This document shows, one piece after another, positions 1 to 14,400 of a stretch of 64,000 bases of DNA (the stretch's first letter is position 1; the number at the start of each line of letters is the position of its first letter). The notes beneath the pieces were generated by a model. It was not told where the DNA came from. It made no database searches and was given only the letters and a program-made list of their open reading frames with translations. The stretch is taken from assembly GCA_935421135.1 (NCBI GenBank), contig OW285187.1, positions 31,622,818 to 31,686,817 on the forward strand, in the 5' to 3' direction. This DNA is from Bugulina stolonifera (lineage: Eukaryota > Bryozoa > Gymnolaemata > Cheilostomatida > Bugulidae). Position numbers and translations under genes: made by a program.

Positions 1-183
1 TAGTCTGTAGTTGTGATGTAAGCCCAATGTATAGATATGTATTTGTCTCCATTGAAGACAATGATAGAGGGTGCCACAACAGGTGCATGATCGTCTCCCC
101 TTTATTCCGCAGGTCAGTGGTAAGTGGCTCACAAGAAAAGGTCACATAGAATACTACAGTGTACTGCTACTACTAGTACTTAC

Positions 184-3100
184 TAGTACGTGTAGAGGGG
201 AGAGTGGAAGTAGATGGAGAGGGCCCACAGCCCACAGAAATTCTCCTGTTGGTAGGGCAACTCCCTGAGCTCTGGTATTTCTCTCCCAGCTTACACTCAG
301 AAAGTTCGTTCTCTGTCCCGAGGCACTTGAGACGACTCAGATCAATGGAATCTGTGGGATCTTTCACCTCGTACTCCGCATAGCTCAAGTCTTTACCAGT
401 TCTGAAGAGGAATAATATTCCAATATATCCAATGTGCTACAGCCAGTTTACCAAACTGTTACAATGATGTTATCCGAGTTGTTTAGGATAATAATATTCA
501 GGGCTTAAAGTGTACCGGAACGCACCGGAACGCCGTTCTGGTAAGAATTTATTAGAGCTATTCTTGCAGGAACGCGTTCCGGTTGCATTTTCAGTACATT
601 AGCTAGTCTACTAGTTGTTTTAGGAAAGGTATAGCTCCCATACTAACTACAGCCAGTCAGACCGCCCTCGCTCGAAACGTTGATAGGTCGCTAACTGACT
701 CAATTGGATAGGGTCATTAATGGGTGTCTGAAGTATTTTTCATTTTAATATTAATATCTCCTACACATTAACACATGAAAATTAGGTGGCAATATGCATG
801 GCAAACATTTTTATATTAGAAAATCCAAAGTACTACTGTTTACTCAAAAATACATAACATTTTAAATATTGACAAGAAAACAAGGGAGACAAATCTAAGC
901 TTCTCAAACATTTTCTGCAAGCACCTTCCAACACTGGCTCAATACCACTCTTCTAAGCAGAAATGTAGATATAACTATTATATTTATTAAATGCTTGTTT
1001 ACACACAGAGAACAGGAGTTAGTGAAAAATATTTATTGTAAAAACATCTTATCGATGTGCTACTTCTTTGAATTTAGCCAGATATAAGCGGACTTCCTGT
1101 TTGATAGTGAAAGTCATGTAATGTTGATGCGTTCCTGTAAAAAAAATTTTACACTTTAAGCCCTGATAATATTTCATCTATAGGATAGCTGACGGTCTTA
1201 TATTATATGCTGCACAGAGATTGGGATATGCAACTATGGTTAAAATTGGTTTGAAGTGTTTTATACAAATATAGCTATGGTGATGCAAGTCAGGATTATT
1301 ACAGTGTTGCAGAAATGTAGAAATAGAAATAGTTGGGAATTATACGGGCATCAATAGCATACCCTTTCTTGAGTTGAGAGCAGACAACTCTAGTCTCATT
1401 CAGTCCCCAGCTACTTGAACATATTGATATCCAAGCATTTTTATAATTCACCTGTATATGGCCTACTGTATCATTCACTCCACCAAACCGAACTACAAAA
1501 AGAATACACATGCATGCATTTCCGTCCCCTCTCCATAAACACACTTTGTATAGATGTTCTCAGCTTTTGAGGTTTGCTGAAACTACTAGCCAAAATAAAA
1601 CAAGCTAAGAGGTGACACAGTATAACAATTGGGCAGATTCAGCTTCTAAACATTGTTATTTTCAATCCAATAACTTTTGCTAAAATGTTATGACATTCGT
1701 GCTACACTAGAAGACAGGATTAGAAAGGAATAAACACCTTCCTCATTGATTTGGTCCATATCCCTTCCTACACTAGGTGAATGTTTCTACTATACAGGGG
1801 ATTTATTGACATGGTGTAGTAAAAGGTGTTGGGTAATCTGGCAGTAATATTTTTGTGGTAACTAATTGATATATAATTAGAGTACATCATGTAACAGTTG
1901 GTACATGGCCAAGACTAACAGACTTGGGATATTTTATCCCTATTTACCTAATATTTAGGTCCAACGTTTGCATTAGATTTACGAATTGGCAGCTTGTGAA
2001 AACTGGATCTACAGAGTTTAGCTAACGCTGCTGGAGTTGAGTTGGACTTTGAACACCTACCTGAATATATAGATAAACTAGATTCTGTATCATGTTTACT
2101 ATGTGCCAACTTATAATCGAGAAGATACAAAGGCCATACTAGGCAAGCTGACCTATGTGACATCTAAACACATATTTAATTAATTTCAACAAAAAACAAT
2201 GAAGCATAAAAATATGACGTTTGGGTTGAATTTGTGAGCCCAGTGATATGGGTATAATAGTAATGTAATAGAATATATTACAGGGACAATACTGCAAATA
2301 AGACTGAGAATATTGCCATGTTATATCTCAGATTGAATTTCATAAAGGAATGGCAAACCGTAGGTGTTCAAATTATGTAAGAACTTGTTGACCACCGAAT
2401 ATAAAATAAACACATAGTTCTCTCAATATCTCTGCCTTTGCTGTTTAGTAGCTCTTACTGCCCAGCTAGCATGCTAACAGCTGAGGTACAGCATATACAT
2501 ATACATGAACATGTACATAGACATGATGCTTACAAGAATATATCTTTTAACGTATCAATGAACACATTCATCTGACCACAATTTAATACCCATTTTGAGG
2601 GCTGATAGTGTTTTAGTATCTCATTGTACCCTCATATTCTTTGTTAATTATTAACTGCACTACCAAGATCTCCCTTGTTCTCTATAGTATATACTACAGA
2701 GACTGGCTGCTTTTATCTGATCAAAACTGTGAATTTTACACCACCACAAGATGTATGCATATGGTTAGTACTTGATTACTGAGACAAAGCAGCATTATTA
2801 AGTCAGCTGAATCACTAGGTATCAATAATCAATCACCACTTGTTATACCAGTTGGGTATATTATTATACTGTATCTAATCTGAAGCTCTACTCTCTGCTA
2901 TACTACTTACTATCATAATTATATTATTATAGATCGTATCACAGTTATCTTCAAAAAGGTTCAATCATTGCATCTTCAGCAACCTTACCTAATCATAGCT
3001 AAAATAACTCTACATGTACATATATAGACCATAACACAGATACATTATACCCAAACTACATTGTACAAAGTAATTATCTTGTGTGGAACTCCACACCACT

Positions 3101-6100
3101 CTGGTAAAAGGCTAATAGCATATCAGGAAGTAATTTATATTACTCTAGATTCTGGTAGATGAATAATATTATCATTTCCTGCCAATGGATTATTATTACT
3201 AACCACTTGCTACCCATTCATAGACTGGATGAATGGACTGGTGGGTCATTCTCCTATCACCTAGTACTACTACTAGTACTGGTACATCTACTACCTACTA
3301 GTGACTGTGGAATGTGGGTGACAGGTTAGACAGGTGTCTGTCACAGTCAGCAGTGTCTGCTGACATGCCTCTCTGGTTCATGTATTGTGCAGCCTACGAG
3401 TGGTCAGCCCTTGAGTGACCTGGTATGCATACCCTTGATTACAGGGTCATCGTTATACAGTGACCTTACACTAGCCCTTCAATTGGTCAGCCTAAGTTCT
3501 AGTGGTGTAGGGAGAGAAATAGCTCCCCTTTCCTGCATAAGCTCTAAGTCTAAGGGATATTGTAACACCTAATTATTTCACAGCAGTGCTGATACTGCCC
3601 TATGCACATGGTTCTCTTAGATGTCTATAAGGTATAACCATAGGGATATAGCAATATTCGTGGAAAGAGCCAGTAAACTTGGCACTATAATATGATTATG
3701 TTATTATTGTTAGTGTATCCCAGCAAATACTAAATAATAGCATGTTGATGGATAATATTGTCAATGATTTTACTTTCCAGCTCTGTGCACCTTCCAACAT
3801 TTTGTTTACTATGACCTTTTAATATAACATGTCATGTGTGCCAGATAACCTGGTGGTGACAATCTTTGCTCTTTAAATATCAAATCATTGATTGACTGAA
3901 TTTCGCAAGGTGAAACTACATCACCTTATTGAGTAGAATTGTTACATAATATTGTTTATCACACATGGTTAGTATCAATATCAGGTATCAGAGTACAGGA
4001 GTACCTAGGAAGCAAACACTTCGTAAATGACACTTCGTAATCATTTAGTGTTAGAGGTATCGAGATTATGTGACATCTATTTATTAAGTTTCATTTTCGA
4101 AAAGTTGTAAACCTACCTTGGCTAAACAGTTCTTTACCTTTGAGCGCACCAGATACAGAAGGTTGAGCTGTGTTGGATTCGGACTGTTTATGGAAATGTG
4201 TGTCTAAAACAATAAACATAGCAGACATATTATACAACATGACATCGATCTGGAGGTAGGAGGGAGTTCCATCGGTCAAAGTATACAAGTATATCCACGG
4301 AAGGTAAACCATTCAGATGAACTTATAGTAGAGCCAGGCCGGTTGGTGACTTGTGAGGTAGTTGAACCCATACATTGACTACTATTAATATCCTGGTACC
4401 TCACTCTCCAAGGCTAAATTCCTTCTCTACTAGCTGTACTGTGTGTGTAGATTTGGAATGAGGTTTTATGAATGAAGAGATTTCTAGATGTTACATCATT
4501 TACAAACATAACTTTGGTATTCAGTTCATAAATAACACAACAACAATAATTAGCTATAAATATGAATTGAATATTGCATCACAAACTACAAGATGTAGTT
4601 ATAACATTAGCTACTACAGCAGATGCATTGGTAGTATGAATGTAGTACATTGTATTCTATTCAATACTTACAGAGGAAGTATGTCAGCAGTACGACCAAA
4701 ATGGCCACTATCACAGATACTGCTAATATTAGTATGATTTTTCTTTTATTATGCGATCCGAAAGTCGTCACAGCTGGCTCTGTTATCAGTTTCTGTTCAA
4801 AAAAAGACAAGCTTCATGATGTTGGTACGGTACAAATTCATGGCTTGACATAGTCACAACATGTTAGAATTAGAGAACATTTTACTGTATATTACTGTAA
4901 TATTATGTTCTCTATGATTATATCCAGCAGAAATATCTCAAGCCTACCACACCCCCATCAGTTTTCTAAATATATCAGTACATGTAGGGCTACGTCAAGT
5001 CATAAAAAGCGTTAAATGATGTCAAGTTTCAGGAAAAGAGGTTCTCTATCAAGTAACTCATTTGTCAATCACCTGGTCACACTTGCTGATCATGCAAGTA
5101 GTGAGATAAAGATATATATATGTATACATTTACATGAAGAGGAATCTGGGAATTTCTGGACAGACATGCAACAACCGACCAAAGATGCAGGGCCACCCAT
5201 ACACATACACCAAGTGCTACATAACACTCTCTTCTTTGTATACATGTACTGTTCAGAAGAAATAGGAGATCTTGCAGCTGCAATTCTATTAGAAGTCTAA
5301 ATTTTACTGTAGGTCTAACACTAGCTAACATATGTGCACTGGACATTATATACATATTCTGCTGCTCACTTCTTTATTTTTTCATATTCTCTCTAGGGAC
5401 GCACCTTGTTTACAAAATCGCATTAAACAATGAGAGAGTCCAAATTTAGTTTCTGAACCTGCTTACAAATACATAGAGGATAGAAATATTTTTGGACAGC
5501 TGACTAGCTGACTAGCTACTTACGTTGGGCCCACCAGGCTGCTGAAGGAATACATATAATATAAGGTATGTCATTATCAATCAATCAATACAGTCTACAC
5601 CTACTAGAACTGAAATCTAGACAGAAGTAGTAATAATAAAGTCAGCAAAGGTGGCTACTTCTTGATCACCAGATGATTACTGAAGGTATGTTATATAGCT
5701 CACTAAAGAGTTAGTGATGATTATATGAACTTTAGAAGAGTGTAGGTAATGAGTGAATTGGAATGAGGTGATGGGGTGATTTGATAAATATAAGGGTAAT
5801 ATTACAGCTGTACAGTTATGGGCTGATATACAGCATACCAGCTACATTCTCAATGACTTGTAAAGATAGAGTTATACCATCAGCAAGAAAAACCTGATAT
5901 GCATGTATGTTTCAGTAATGACTTCAGGCTGCCCTAGTCTCCTAATGTAAACAAAACTAGTGACTTCCCAATTTTCATTAGTGGCCCAATTTAACATTCG
6001 GTGCTATAAACCCAAATTTGATATAAAAATGATTGCTGTTAACATGTTGATGTGCTTACAGTTACAGTTAAATAAATCATGTTCTCTATTATATATCGAC

Positions 6101-6508
6101 AAAGTAAAATAATTCACAACAAATATCAAGAAATGATATAACATGTATACAAACCTCTTTAGCCTTGTTAATCCATGTAGAATCGGTTGAGGCATTTGAG
6201 GTACTTGCAACACCATTGAGCACTTCCCCATTGGACGGATTGACTTCAGTCACAACTACATCACCGACTTGCACTGTGAAATCTCCGGCAGCTCTCTGAT
6301 CACTAGCTTGCTTCTCAGCCCCTGGTACATTATTATTCGCACCAGGACTCTTTTCCTCCAGCTCTATCGGCGCTTCCTCATCATATACCGGATTCACAAT
6401 CTAGAAACAAATGTCAAGTTGAGAACATCCACAAAATGGAAGATACCATTTGTACACAGTTAGAAATATAAGATATGAACTTACGCTGATATTTGAGGAA
6501 GTTGACAT
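184..6508 (-). CDS. Type II transmembrane SRCR-domain receptor, 3' end cut by window edge
   Basis: Probable cell-surface scavenger-type receptor; ligand unknown. Exons in transcription order: 6508-6485, 6400-6155, 4792-4672, 4203-4117, 1492-1363, 401-184. All have GT-AG borders and matching phases (0,0,1,1,2), giving about 275 residues so far. The start is ATG at 6508. The N-terminus is hydrophilic and lacks a signal peptide; it carries an NPVY motif (residues 11-14) followed by an acidic stretch, a possible NPXY-type endocytic signal. Basic residues (NKRK) then precede one hydrophobic segment of about 22 residues (about 109-130). A 29-residue linker leads to an SRCR domain (VRFGG start, SSSWGLNETRVVC, LKCLGTENELSEC, VGCG end), then a Ser/Thr/Pro linker ending at a GTAAGT donor, so more exons lie left of the window. 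The layout (cytosolic N-terminus, TM, extracellular SRCR) recalls class A scavenger receptors, but no collagen segment is visible. Confidence 0.8.
491..1173. mobile_element. hAT-type non-autonomous element (667 bp) in SRCR gene intron
   Basis: The ends are inverted repeats beginning CAGGGCTTAAAGTGTA at 499 and ending in TACACTTTAAGCCCTG-like sequence at 1165. The element is flanked by the 8-bp direct repeat ATAATATT at 491-498 and 1166-1173. An 8-bp target duplication with CAGGG termini is typical of hAT transposons. No transposase ORF is present, so it is MITE-like. It lies in the intron between the two SRCR half-domain exons. Confidence 0.85.
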
Positions 6509-8230
6509 GCTAATTTATCTACAGGTACGGCAAAAGTTCACACAGCTAATCAACCTGTCTACCACCAAACTGCACGGTGTATGTATAAGTCCACAATAGA
6601 AATAAGGGAGATACCAGTGATGGCTGTAAACTGACTGTCAAAATGGCACCATATCACACTTCTGGCATGCAGCTATTATATCATACATCATACATGTAGC
6701 GAATTGTGTTCCGCACAAATTTCCATTATTAGCTACAAATGATTGGAAAAACTGATGCTGCTATACTCATTTAATGCCTAAAATTATACTGGTAGCTGTT
6801 TGATGCCAAATATATTGAAGTTTTGAGCAACCACGCTGTTCATAACGTAACTTAGTCTTGTAAATAATATAGATTTGAGAATAATGATAGGCATATAAGT
6901 GTGCCTATCCTGCTGGAGCTATCATAAACTGCTTACCGAAAGTGGTGACGGTTCTTCCCTCAATCTCTTATGTTGGAAAGTCATGATTCGACTAAATATT
7001 TATTATATTATCACTTCAATTAGTGTTATGTAAAATTTGTGTTTAGCTTCAAGGAAAGCTACAGTCAAGAATTAATATTTGAGCAATACTGGTTTTAAAA
7101 CCATGATGAATATTATAATAATTAATTGGTCAGAGTTTAGGAGCTGCACTCTGCACTACAATAACAAAACACACAAGCAAGTCTAGCACTACCAGGTGCA
7201 GGTACAGCAAATAATCTGAAACAATGAGTTTTTACTTTTTACTGTGTCATTTTTTCAGCTTTGATGTATGTTACAATCAGCCAATCAGCAGTCTAGATAA
7301 ATTTAGTCTAGGGGTAAATGCAAGCACATGCAAAATTCTGGAAGAATAAGGCACCAATAGAAAGTTATCGCAGGATTGGCTACTCATTGGTCGGATGGCA
7401 TGGTGGCAACACTACATATGATGTCCTAGTACGGCCATATAAAAAATGCTGTAGTACTGAGCTCAAGATAGCTGGCTAAATATTTAGGATCTACCTATCA
7501 TAATTTGATGTTGTAGAATAATTATTATTATAGTTGACAGATTGCCTAAAATAATGCAGAAAACTTTTGCATGATTTAGTAGTAAACTACTTGTTTGTTT
7601 AAAATTATACAAATCGTTATTGAACTGATAAAAAATATAAGTTTGTCTATGCATGGTTGCAGTAAATGTTCAACGTAATTTTTATCTTAAAAGTACCACA
7701 ACCAATTTAAGCTTTGATCCTTTGAAGCTACCGGTACACTGTTTCATGCGTAAAATTCGAGCACAAACAATACCATCAATAGAACTAATAATTCTGACAG
7801 TACAAATTTTTTACTGCATTTTATTGTGTTAAATATTTCCTATTATATACATGTAATATCAAGTTGTTCCAGTGATAAAGATCGATAAGCAATAATAGAG
7901 AAGGGACAACTCCAAAGAAGAATGTGCTATGAATTATAGGCTATTTTTTGCAGTCATGAATAACATTAAATTGTTATACCTGTTTGTAGCATAAATTGTG
8001 AAAGGATCTATCATAATTAATCCAGTAGAGCATGGCATTCAGCAAAATTATAATATCAACGCTTTCATTTGTGAAAAATAAATTATATAACACAGATTTT
8101 TATACAATCGTATATTAACAAGTCCAGCTTATCTAAAGAATAATTTTGATTTCCAGCAGAATGGATATACCATATTTTTAATATAGTACAATGTACATGT
8201 ATGTATTGGATTATACCATTATAGAACCAT

Positions 8231-8945
8231 TTACATTGCTGTAGATTATTCCCTGGGAGCAATGTGTTCTTGAACGGCCAACCTCTGGCACTTCGCCTAG
8301 AGTGGGACTGAAGCTGCTACCACCACAACTACCTTGGCAACCCCAAAAAAAGGAAACAAACTTCAGCAACCGCATGTATAGCGGCGATCAGCCTACACAC
8401 AAGGCTTAACAGTCCCAACACATGCTGCAGTGGTGGGATCCAAACCTGTTGTATTTTTAAGGAAGTTTATTGCTAACCATGAGATACAATCTATTACGTC
8501 TCTAGTTATCCATTTACTGTACTCATTACATGTACTGACTATCTATTTATAAGTTCTTCATCTTTATAGTAGGAGAGAGTAAGCTTGCGTACAAAATAGC
8601 TCTAAAGCACATTTATAGCATATAAATAAACATTGTAGTTGTACATTTAACAAGCTGCCAGCTTGGTAGCTACATGTAGCTTGCATATCCATAACAAAAC
8701 CCATGCCTTTTCGAAGTTTGACAGAGGTTGCCGACCGCAAGGCTCTTAAAAACCCACAGCCCATTGTGGTGGAGAGAATATGGTAGAACTGTCCAGATGC
8801 ATGTGTAGGTTGATTGTTGCTATACATGCAGTCGTCAAAGCGTCTTTCTTTCGGGGTAGCGACTTCAATTACATGCTAGGCGGAATGCCAGAGGTTGGTG
8901 GTTCGAAACCACATTGACATTGCCCCCGGGAAAAATCCACAACAA
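8231..8945. repeat. Pair of SINE-like repeats in inverted orientation
   Basis: Two related segments face each other. Segment 8245-8325 reads (plus) CCCTGGGAGCAATGTG then CCAACCTCTGGCACTTCGCC. Segment 8855-8935 contains the inverse form, GGCGGAATGCCAGAGGTTGG then TGGTTCGAAACCAC and CCCCCGGGAA. GGTTCGAAACC resembles a Pol III box B (tRNA T-arm), suggesting a tRNA-derived SINE family. The two copies diverge at many positions, so they are old or separate insertions. No clear target duplications were found. Confidence 0.45.
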
Positions 8946-9144
8946 TATATCTCAAGTATATCTTAAATACCTGCAATTAGTACTTTAGATTCCTCCCAAT
9001 AACATTATAATTATAATAATAATAGTACAGTTGCCGGTTATGATTGAGAAAACAAGAGATTGCAATATAAATATTCTATATTTATGCATATTCTATTGAT
9101 ATTCATATTGATACATATTAAAAATATTGTAATTTAAATTTCAA

Positions 9145-9300
9145 TCCAGTGAGTGAGTAATTATTATCTTTAATATTTATGACAACTTAATAATGATAAT
9201 GATAATTATTATGAATATTAATTGTATATATAAATTATATATAATAAAATATTACTTTTATTTTAAAGTTAAAGTATGAAATAATTACCCACTCACTGAA
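9145..9300. repeat. AT-rich MITE-like inverted repeat
   Basis: CAGTGAGTGAGTAATTATT near 9148 is matched by the near-complement AATAATTACCCACTCACTG near 9280. The roughly 110 bp between them are almost pure A/T and rich in ATTATT/AATAAT. It would fold into a hairpin and looks like a very small foldback element. No target duplication could be fixed. Confidence 0.4.
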
Positions 9301-10342
9301 AGCGAAATAAAATTAAATTACAATTACATAAATATAAATCATATCATCTCATGAGTAATTTTTATTTTATTCATTTATTAATTTTATGATTTTCCTTATT
9401 CATTTTCATATAATTATATGGTATTGTAATTGTTATTGTATTGTTGTACATCACATAGATGAACATCAGATCATCTCATGGCAAGAACAAACATAACATG
9501 GAAATAGGATTTGATATTACCAGAGTTCTAGATATAACTAGTGATTACTAACCATCATTAAAATACTTTATATTGATATATACAACTTGGCTGTTACAAT
9601 GACTATAACTATCAAATTATATGGCTCAGTAATATTATAATGTGATATCTAGTATGAGCCCATTACTACATTACCTATGCCCTACAAAATGTGGGCTGAT
9701 ATTATTTTAGTCGCCTGGTGAGCTCACGTGAGCTTTTTTGTAGTTAGCCTATGTTACTACTAGATTGATATTATATCATTGGATCTTATTTACACAAACT
9801 ACTCTAACATTGGATTGTTCAATCACAGTCTACACAGTCATGGCGATTTCGAAATTATTTCGCAACATACATAGAACACAACTCCAAATATAATTATGTC
9901 CTGCTATGTACTGTACAAAGATAGTTTCTTTGCTATGTAGTATGTACATGTACATGACTGTTACACGTACAATACAGAGTTATCTTTTTAGAAGAGAGTC
10001 TTTAATTATGAATATGATGACAAAAGGATCATTCTGGTTGATGAACTTTGAGACTGAGAATTATGTTTTACTGTCGTTCATGTAAAATCTTTCTGTAACA
10101 GTTATATTAAATTCCCCAAAAATTTAATATTCCAAAGTACTCAGATATATGGATGAGCCTAACACTTTTCAAAAGATGTGTGTGAACATCTACCAATTAT
10201 CATTGGCTCAAACATGGTAAATAAATACATCTGTATGTTAAAGTGTAGAAAAGTAAGTAAAATTACTCAACCTCATTATGTTTTTACATACATGTACATG
10301 ATTGCACTAACATTAATCAGTAAGTTTATTATATCAACTTAC

Positions 10343-10402
10343 TCCTTCTTCTGGTAATTTCCTAACTGCTATAAGCTCCAAGTTATCAGGATCAGTTTCC
10401 AT
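10343..10402 (-). CDS. Isolated candidate coding exon (20 codons, GTAAGT donor)
   Basis: On the minus strand an ATG at 10402 opens 20 codons (METDPDNLELIAVRKLPEEG) ending exactly at a strong GTAAGT donor at 10342. The composition is protein-like. Phase 0 matches exon 2 of the SRCR receptor at 6400, which lies downstream on the same strand, so it could be an alternative first exon giving a different cytosolic tail. It may instead be chance. I recognise no homolog. Confidence 0.35.
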
Positions 10403-11418
10403 TATAGCACCAGCATGTACATGTAGTTCTCATAACCGATTATTAGCAGTACCAGCAATGTAACAAATGCACTGAAGAATGAAATAGAATAGAATGAACA
10501 GGTATAGTGTAGCACTCAACTAAAATGTACATGCTGATTAACTCCGGTAATTCATTCCAGTATAGACTACACAACTTGAGTATGTTTGCAAAATATTAAC
10601 AAGAAACATAAGCTTTACTACAACGTAGTTTTGTTTGCGAGTTAGATAAATTACTACAGTTCTTACAAAAACTCCAAAAGATTTTGCTTGTTGCTTCACC
10701 ATTTGGTATACATAAATAATACACTGGTAGTGAGTTTCATATATACATGTATTTTAAACCTGTAGATAAACTGGGCTTCAGTCAGAATAAAATTAGGCGA
10801 GCACTGAACCCCCTATTCCCTTTCATGGATGTAATTAGATGGAGCTCTTGCATGTGTTAACACCATCTGTTACACAACAATTCACATCTGCATGGACGAC
10901 ATTTTTACAGTATTGTTTTCCATTGCTGTGCAGCAGCCTACGGAAGAACAACCACAGTACTAATCCAGTGAATAGCCAAGTTTATTTACTAAGCAGAGCA
11001 TGAATTTATATAAAAATAAAACAGTACAATTCTTGCAATGTATATTGATTCATGAACACAAATTTTAAGTACGATTAAAAATTCCTAGTAATACCAAAGC
11101 AGAATGATTGCATATCGACAAGATAAAACCAAAATCATGAGACATAAAATAAACAATGGCCGAATAAAGGAGTAGACATACCATCTAGAAATTTCATGGA
11201 ACCTTCATAAGTGGAAGAATAACATAAGAATTACATTAAGTACTGGAAAGATCATTCTGGAACGTTTGTAGTAGTTTATAGAATGGTTACATCACATATT
11301 AGTAGGTAAAATTTCTACATCCATTTGCATTACTATCACAACAACTAATATCGTTAAAGTCAGGTAGATTACATTTGCCTTCATATAAATATTGGCAGAG
11401 TCGGCTATCGCACAGTCG

Positions 11419-14400
11419 TTAATCAGAGCGCCTCTGCATATCCCTGGTCATGAGGCAAGCAAATACAGTTAGTACCATTTTAGGTTTCACCTCTACAATA
11501 TCGTCTGGTAAGGCATAAATACGGGCTCCTATCTTACGTCCCATAGATATGGCATACTTGGCATTGGCAAGTCGGTCCTAAAATAACAGCAGTTACATTG
11601 CATATCATTATAATACTATTTGATATTATATACACCAAGTTTCTAGTAACTCTTAGTGGTTAAATAGATTTACAATAATATATTATTCAAAAGAAAACTT
11701 TTTCTCGCCTGTATGAATTCTCAATGATTTACTATTTACTACCTGAAGATTATTACTACATTAGTCTATTCATAAGAATAAGATAACAATACAGATGGGA
11801 GTTATCTCCTTACTCACCTATTAAATATCAAGATAATACAACTCCAAACTCAGAAGGTACAATTAACAAAAGGATATAAATAATGGTAATCTACATGTAC
11901 ATACCTCTTCGCTCTCGGGAGTCCTTACAAGGTCGTATTTAATACTGTTAGGGACGATGGCATCTATTAGGTCAATTATTACTCTACCGTCGGCCAATGA
12001 CGGATCCTTGAAGCTCTCCACTTTGCTTGTTTTACCTGCTGAAGCTAGCTTCTGATTGGCCCACAGTATGATGTCATGATCCACAACAGGTTTGTCAGCC
12101 TTGGTTAAGTCACGTAGTATTGATAGTGTGTAGGCTCTCATCAACTGCCATACAAGGGCTGTAAAAGTAAAGTTATAAATATCAGCACAACATAAAAAGA
12201 AAGGGAGTTGGTTTTCTATAACACAAGTGTGCACATAAAGTGCTTATCCTACGAGCTAACAGTTTCGGCCCTGCAACTTATCAGTTGGGATACCGCCTGC
12301 ACAAACATGTTAATATTATATAAACAAACTATTAATAGAATGATGTTATCAGGTGATTTGATGGGTGAACCTAGCCAACGCATGGATTAAATACACAGTA
12401 TGCTTATAACTATGTACTGTATATTGTAGGCTAGGCACCTCTACTCACCTAGTGTAAGTGTCTCGTTGCCATCATATATATCTTTACCTCCAATGCCAAC
12501 GAGTGACATATTTATATTTTTACCCAGGTCTACAGCATAGTTACAATTCTCTATCATCAGGAACACCTGAATAACAAGTAACGGAAATTATAACAAGTTC
12601 AGCGCAAGACTGTTGTATGCCACCCTTTTACATTCAAGCCATCTTCTGAACATAAGCAACACCCAAACAAAATATTCTACCATCCAATGAGCTAGTAGTT
12701 TTGAAATGTCCATTTAGTGCAAATCTCATACCTTCCTAAGGTTGGGAAACTTTTGATGAACTTTGGCCCAGTCGACGATACCTTTCTTGATAATGTCATA
12801 CAGCTGGAATATAACAATACCGCTGCTCAGGTCACTGTATAGTCGGTTGACAAATGGGGAGACGCCCATACTGTTCATCCAGTTTCTGTAGGCTAGAAAA
12901 GGACAAGCAAACAAGCTTGTTAGTGCAATGTTATGATTAGAGACATGGTAGATAACATGCTGTATGTATACACAGATTGTAGGTTAGCTTACAGCAGGCA
13001 TACTGACGGTAGAGATTAGTGATAAGACTGACATACTACTGATACGCTTCATGTTGACCTCATTATGTCACATATATAGTAACAGTCTACTAAACAGCAT
13101 TACTGTTACTATTAACATCCATGTATAGCAACATAGGTTTATAAAACTAGGGCTATGCATTTCAAGGGTATAACATCCAATGAGTCGAAGACAGTCTACG
13201 GCTATTCTGCATGCTGGTACCAACACATTGCACCAACTGCTACGTTAAAGTACCCCATTAGTTTACACATATCTGACATACTTCTTTCTTCTCGAGTCTC
13301 TTCGACAAACTCAATTTCGGCATCGTCGGGTTTCTCCAGAGCAGGGTAATGGTTGAATAGATTAGCTACGAAAGCCAAGTTAAGTTTATAGTTTCCTTTT
13401 ACCACGTCGGAGGGGCCGACAAATGTACGACAGTCTATCTTGTCAGCTTCCTGTAACATGAGTTCTGCCCTCTGCGTCAGGTCTCTGGTCTGCAATAGAA
13501 GGGAGTACGAGTTGTGAAGGGAGAATTATTACTATGCACTTCCTGCAGAAAGGTTATGAGCAGCATACGATTTTGTTCCCACAACTGTGAAGGGAATCAA
13601 TCTCTGACTGAGGATTGAGATCGAGGCTCTATGACACATTAGTCAGACACCAGCTGACATGATTTGAAATGAATGGTCACAACATAATCTCAGTACGACA
13701 TTGATGGTATAAACGTCATTTCCTAGAAACCTAAGACTATCGTATGACAGAATAATCCCTTACATTCCTTTTTGTCAACATTCTCCTTTCATGCTTACTT
13801 AATAAGGGCTTGCATTCTCAAAATGATTTACTTCATTTCTACATACACGTATTTGACAAATAGCTACTCTAACAATCTATGACTGTTAACCTACTAGTAT
13901 TCATCCATGCAATAAAGTGTCTGATACATCATGATAGAGAAATCATAAATCTTACATGAACTCCAACTGTAGAGACTTCCTTCTCTGCTGGAGCGATCTG
14001 AGAGAGAAGATGGAAGTATGCAACACTGTCACTGATATCTGATGTGAAGTTTGCTATTTGTCTACCACAGCCAGAGTTCCTGAGGTGGTAGTTAACCCAT
14101 CGTAGCAAAATCTGCTCGGGAGAGAGTTTGAAAAGGTCATCTAAGGTTTCTCCCTCCTCTAGGAGAAGGATAAGTCCTGGGTGATGAGCTATGTTGATGT
14201 CACTGAGCAGACCAATCTACAAAGGTATACAGAGCTGTTACTCAAGTGTCAGCGGGACGTAACTCTGTTAACTCACTCAACACCTATCAAATACAGTCAC
14301 ATTAACTAGAGTTGCTATTATACTAGGACAGCAAACTGAAAGGCTACACAACTAGTCTAATACCCTAGATTCCTATAGTCTATACTCTGACTTCAATCAA

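Larger units (their letters stand above)
6509..11418. other. Spacer between SRCR receptor and plastin genes
   Basis: AT-rich DNA of about 4.9 kb. Apart from the SINE-like pair (8.2-8.95 kb), an AT-rich hairpin (9.15-9.3 kb), a short E-box palindrome (9721) and one isolated candidate exon (10343-10402), I see no gene. It should contain the promoter of the SRCR gene near 6509 and the plastin 3' UTR just below 11419. Confidence 0.5.

Noticed and set aside
1948..2163. Minus-strand frame with a possible acceptor, in an SRCR intron
   Set aside because: In the phase required by the previous exon it ends in a stop, and skipping it gives a normal SRCR start (VRFGG); at most an alternative terminal exon.
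3387..3572. Plus-strand open frame, and minus-strand search for a sushi-type exon
   Set aside because: No conserved cysteine pattern or usable splice pair on either strand.
8564..8827. 87-codon minus frame
   Set aside because: Lies between the two SINE-like repeats and has no recognisable domain.
8870..8935. Possible functional tRNA gene
   Set aside because: Box B-like GGTTCGAAACC is present, but box A and a cloverleaf are not; an inverted diverged relative nearby points to a SINE.
9721..9734. AGCTCACGTGAGCT palindrome as a regulatory site
   Set aside because: A 14-bp palindrome with an E-box can arise by chance, and no gene start is nearby.
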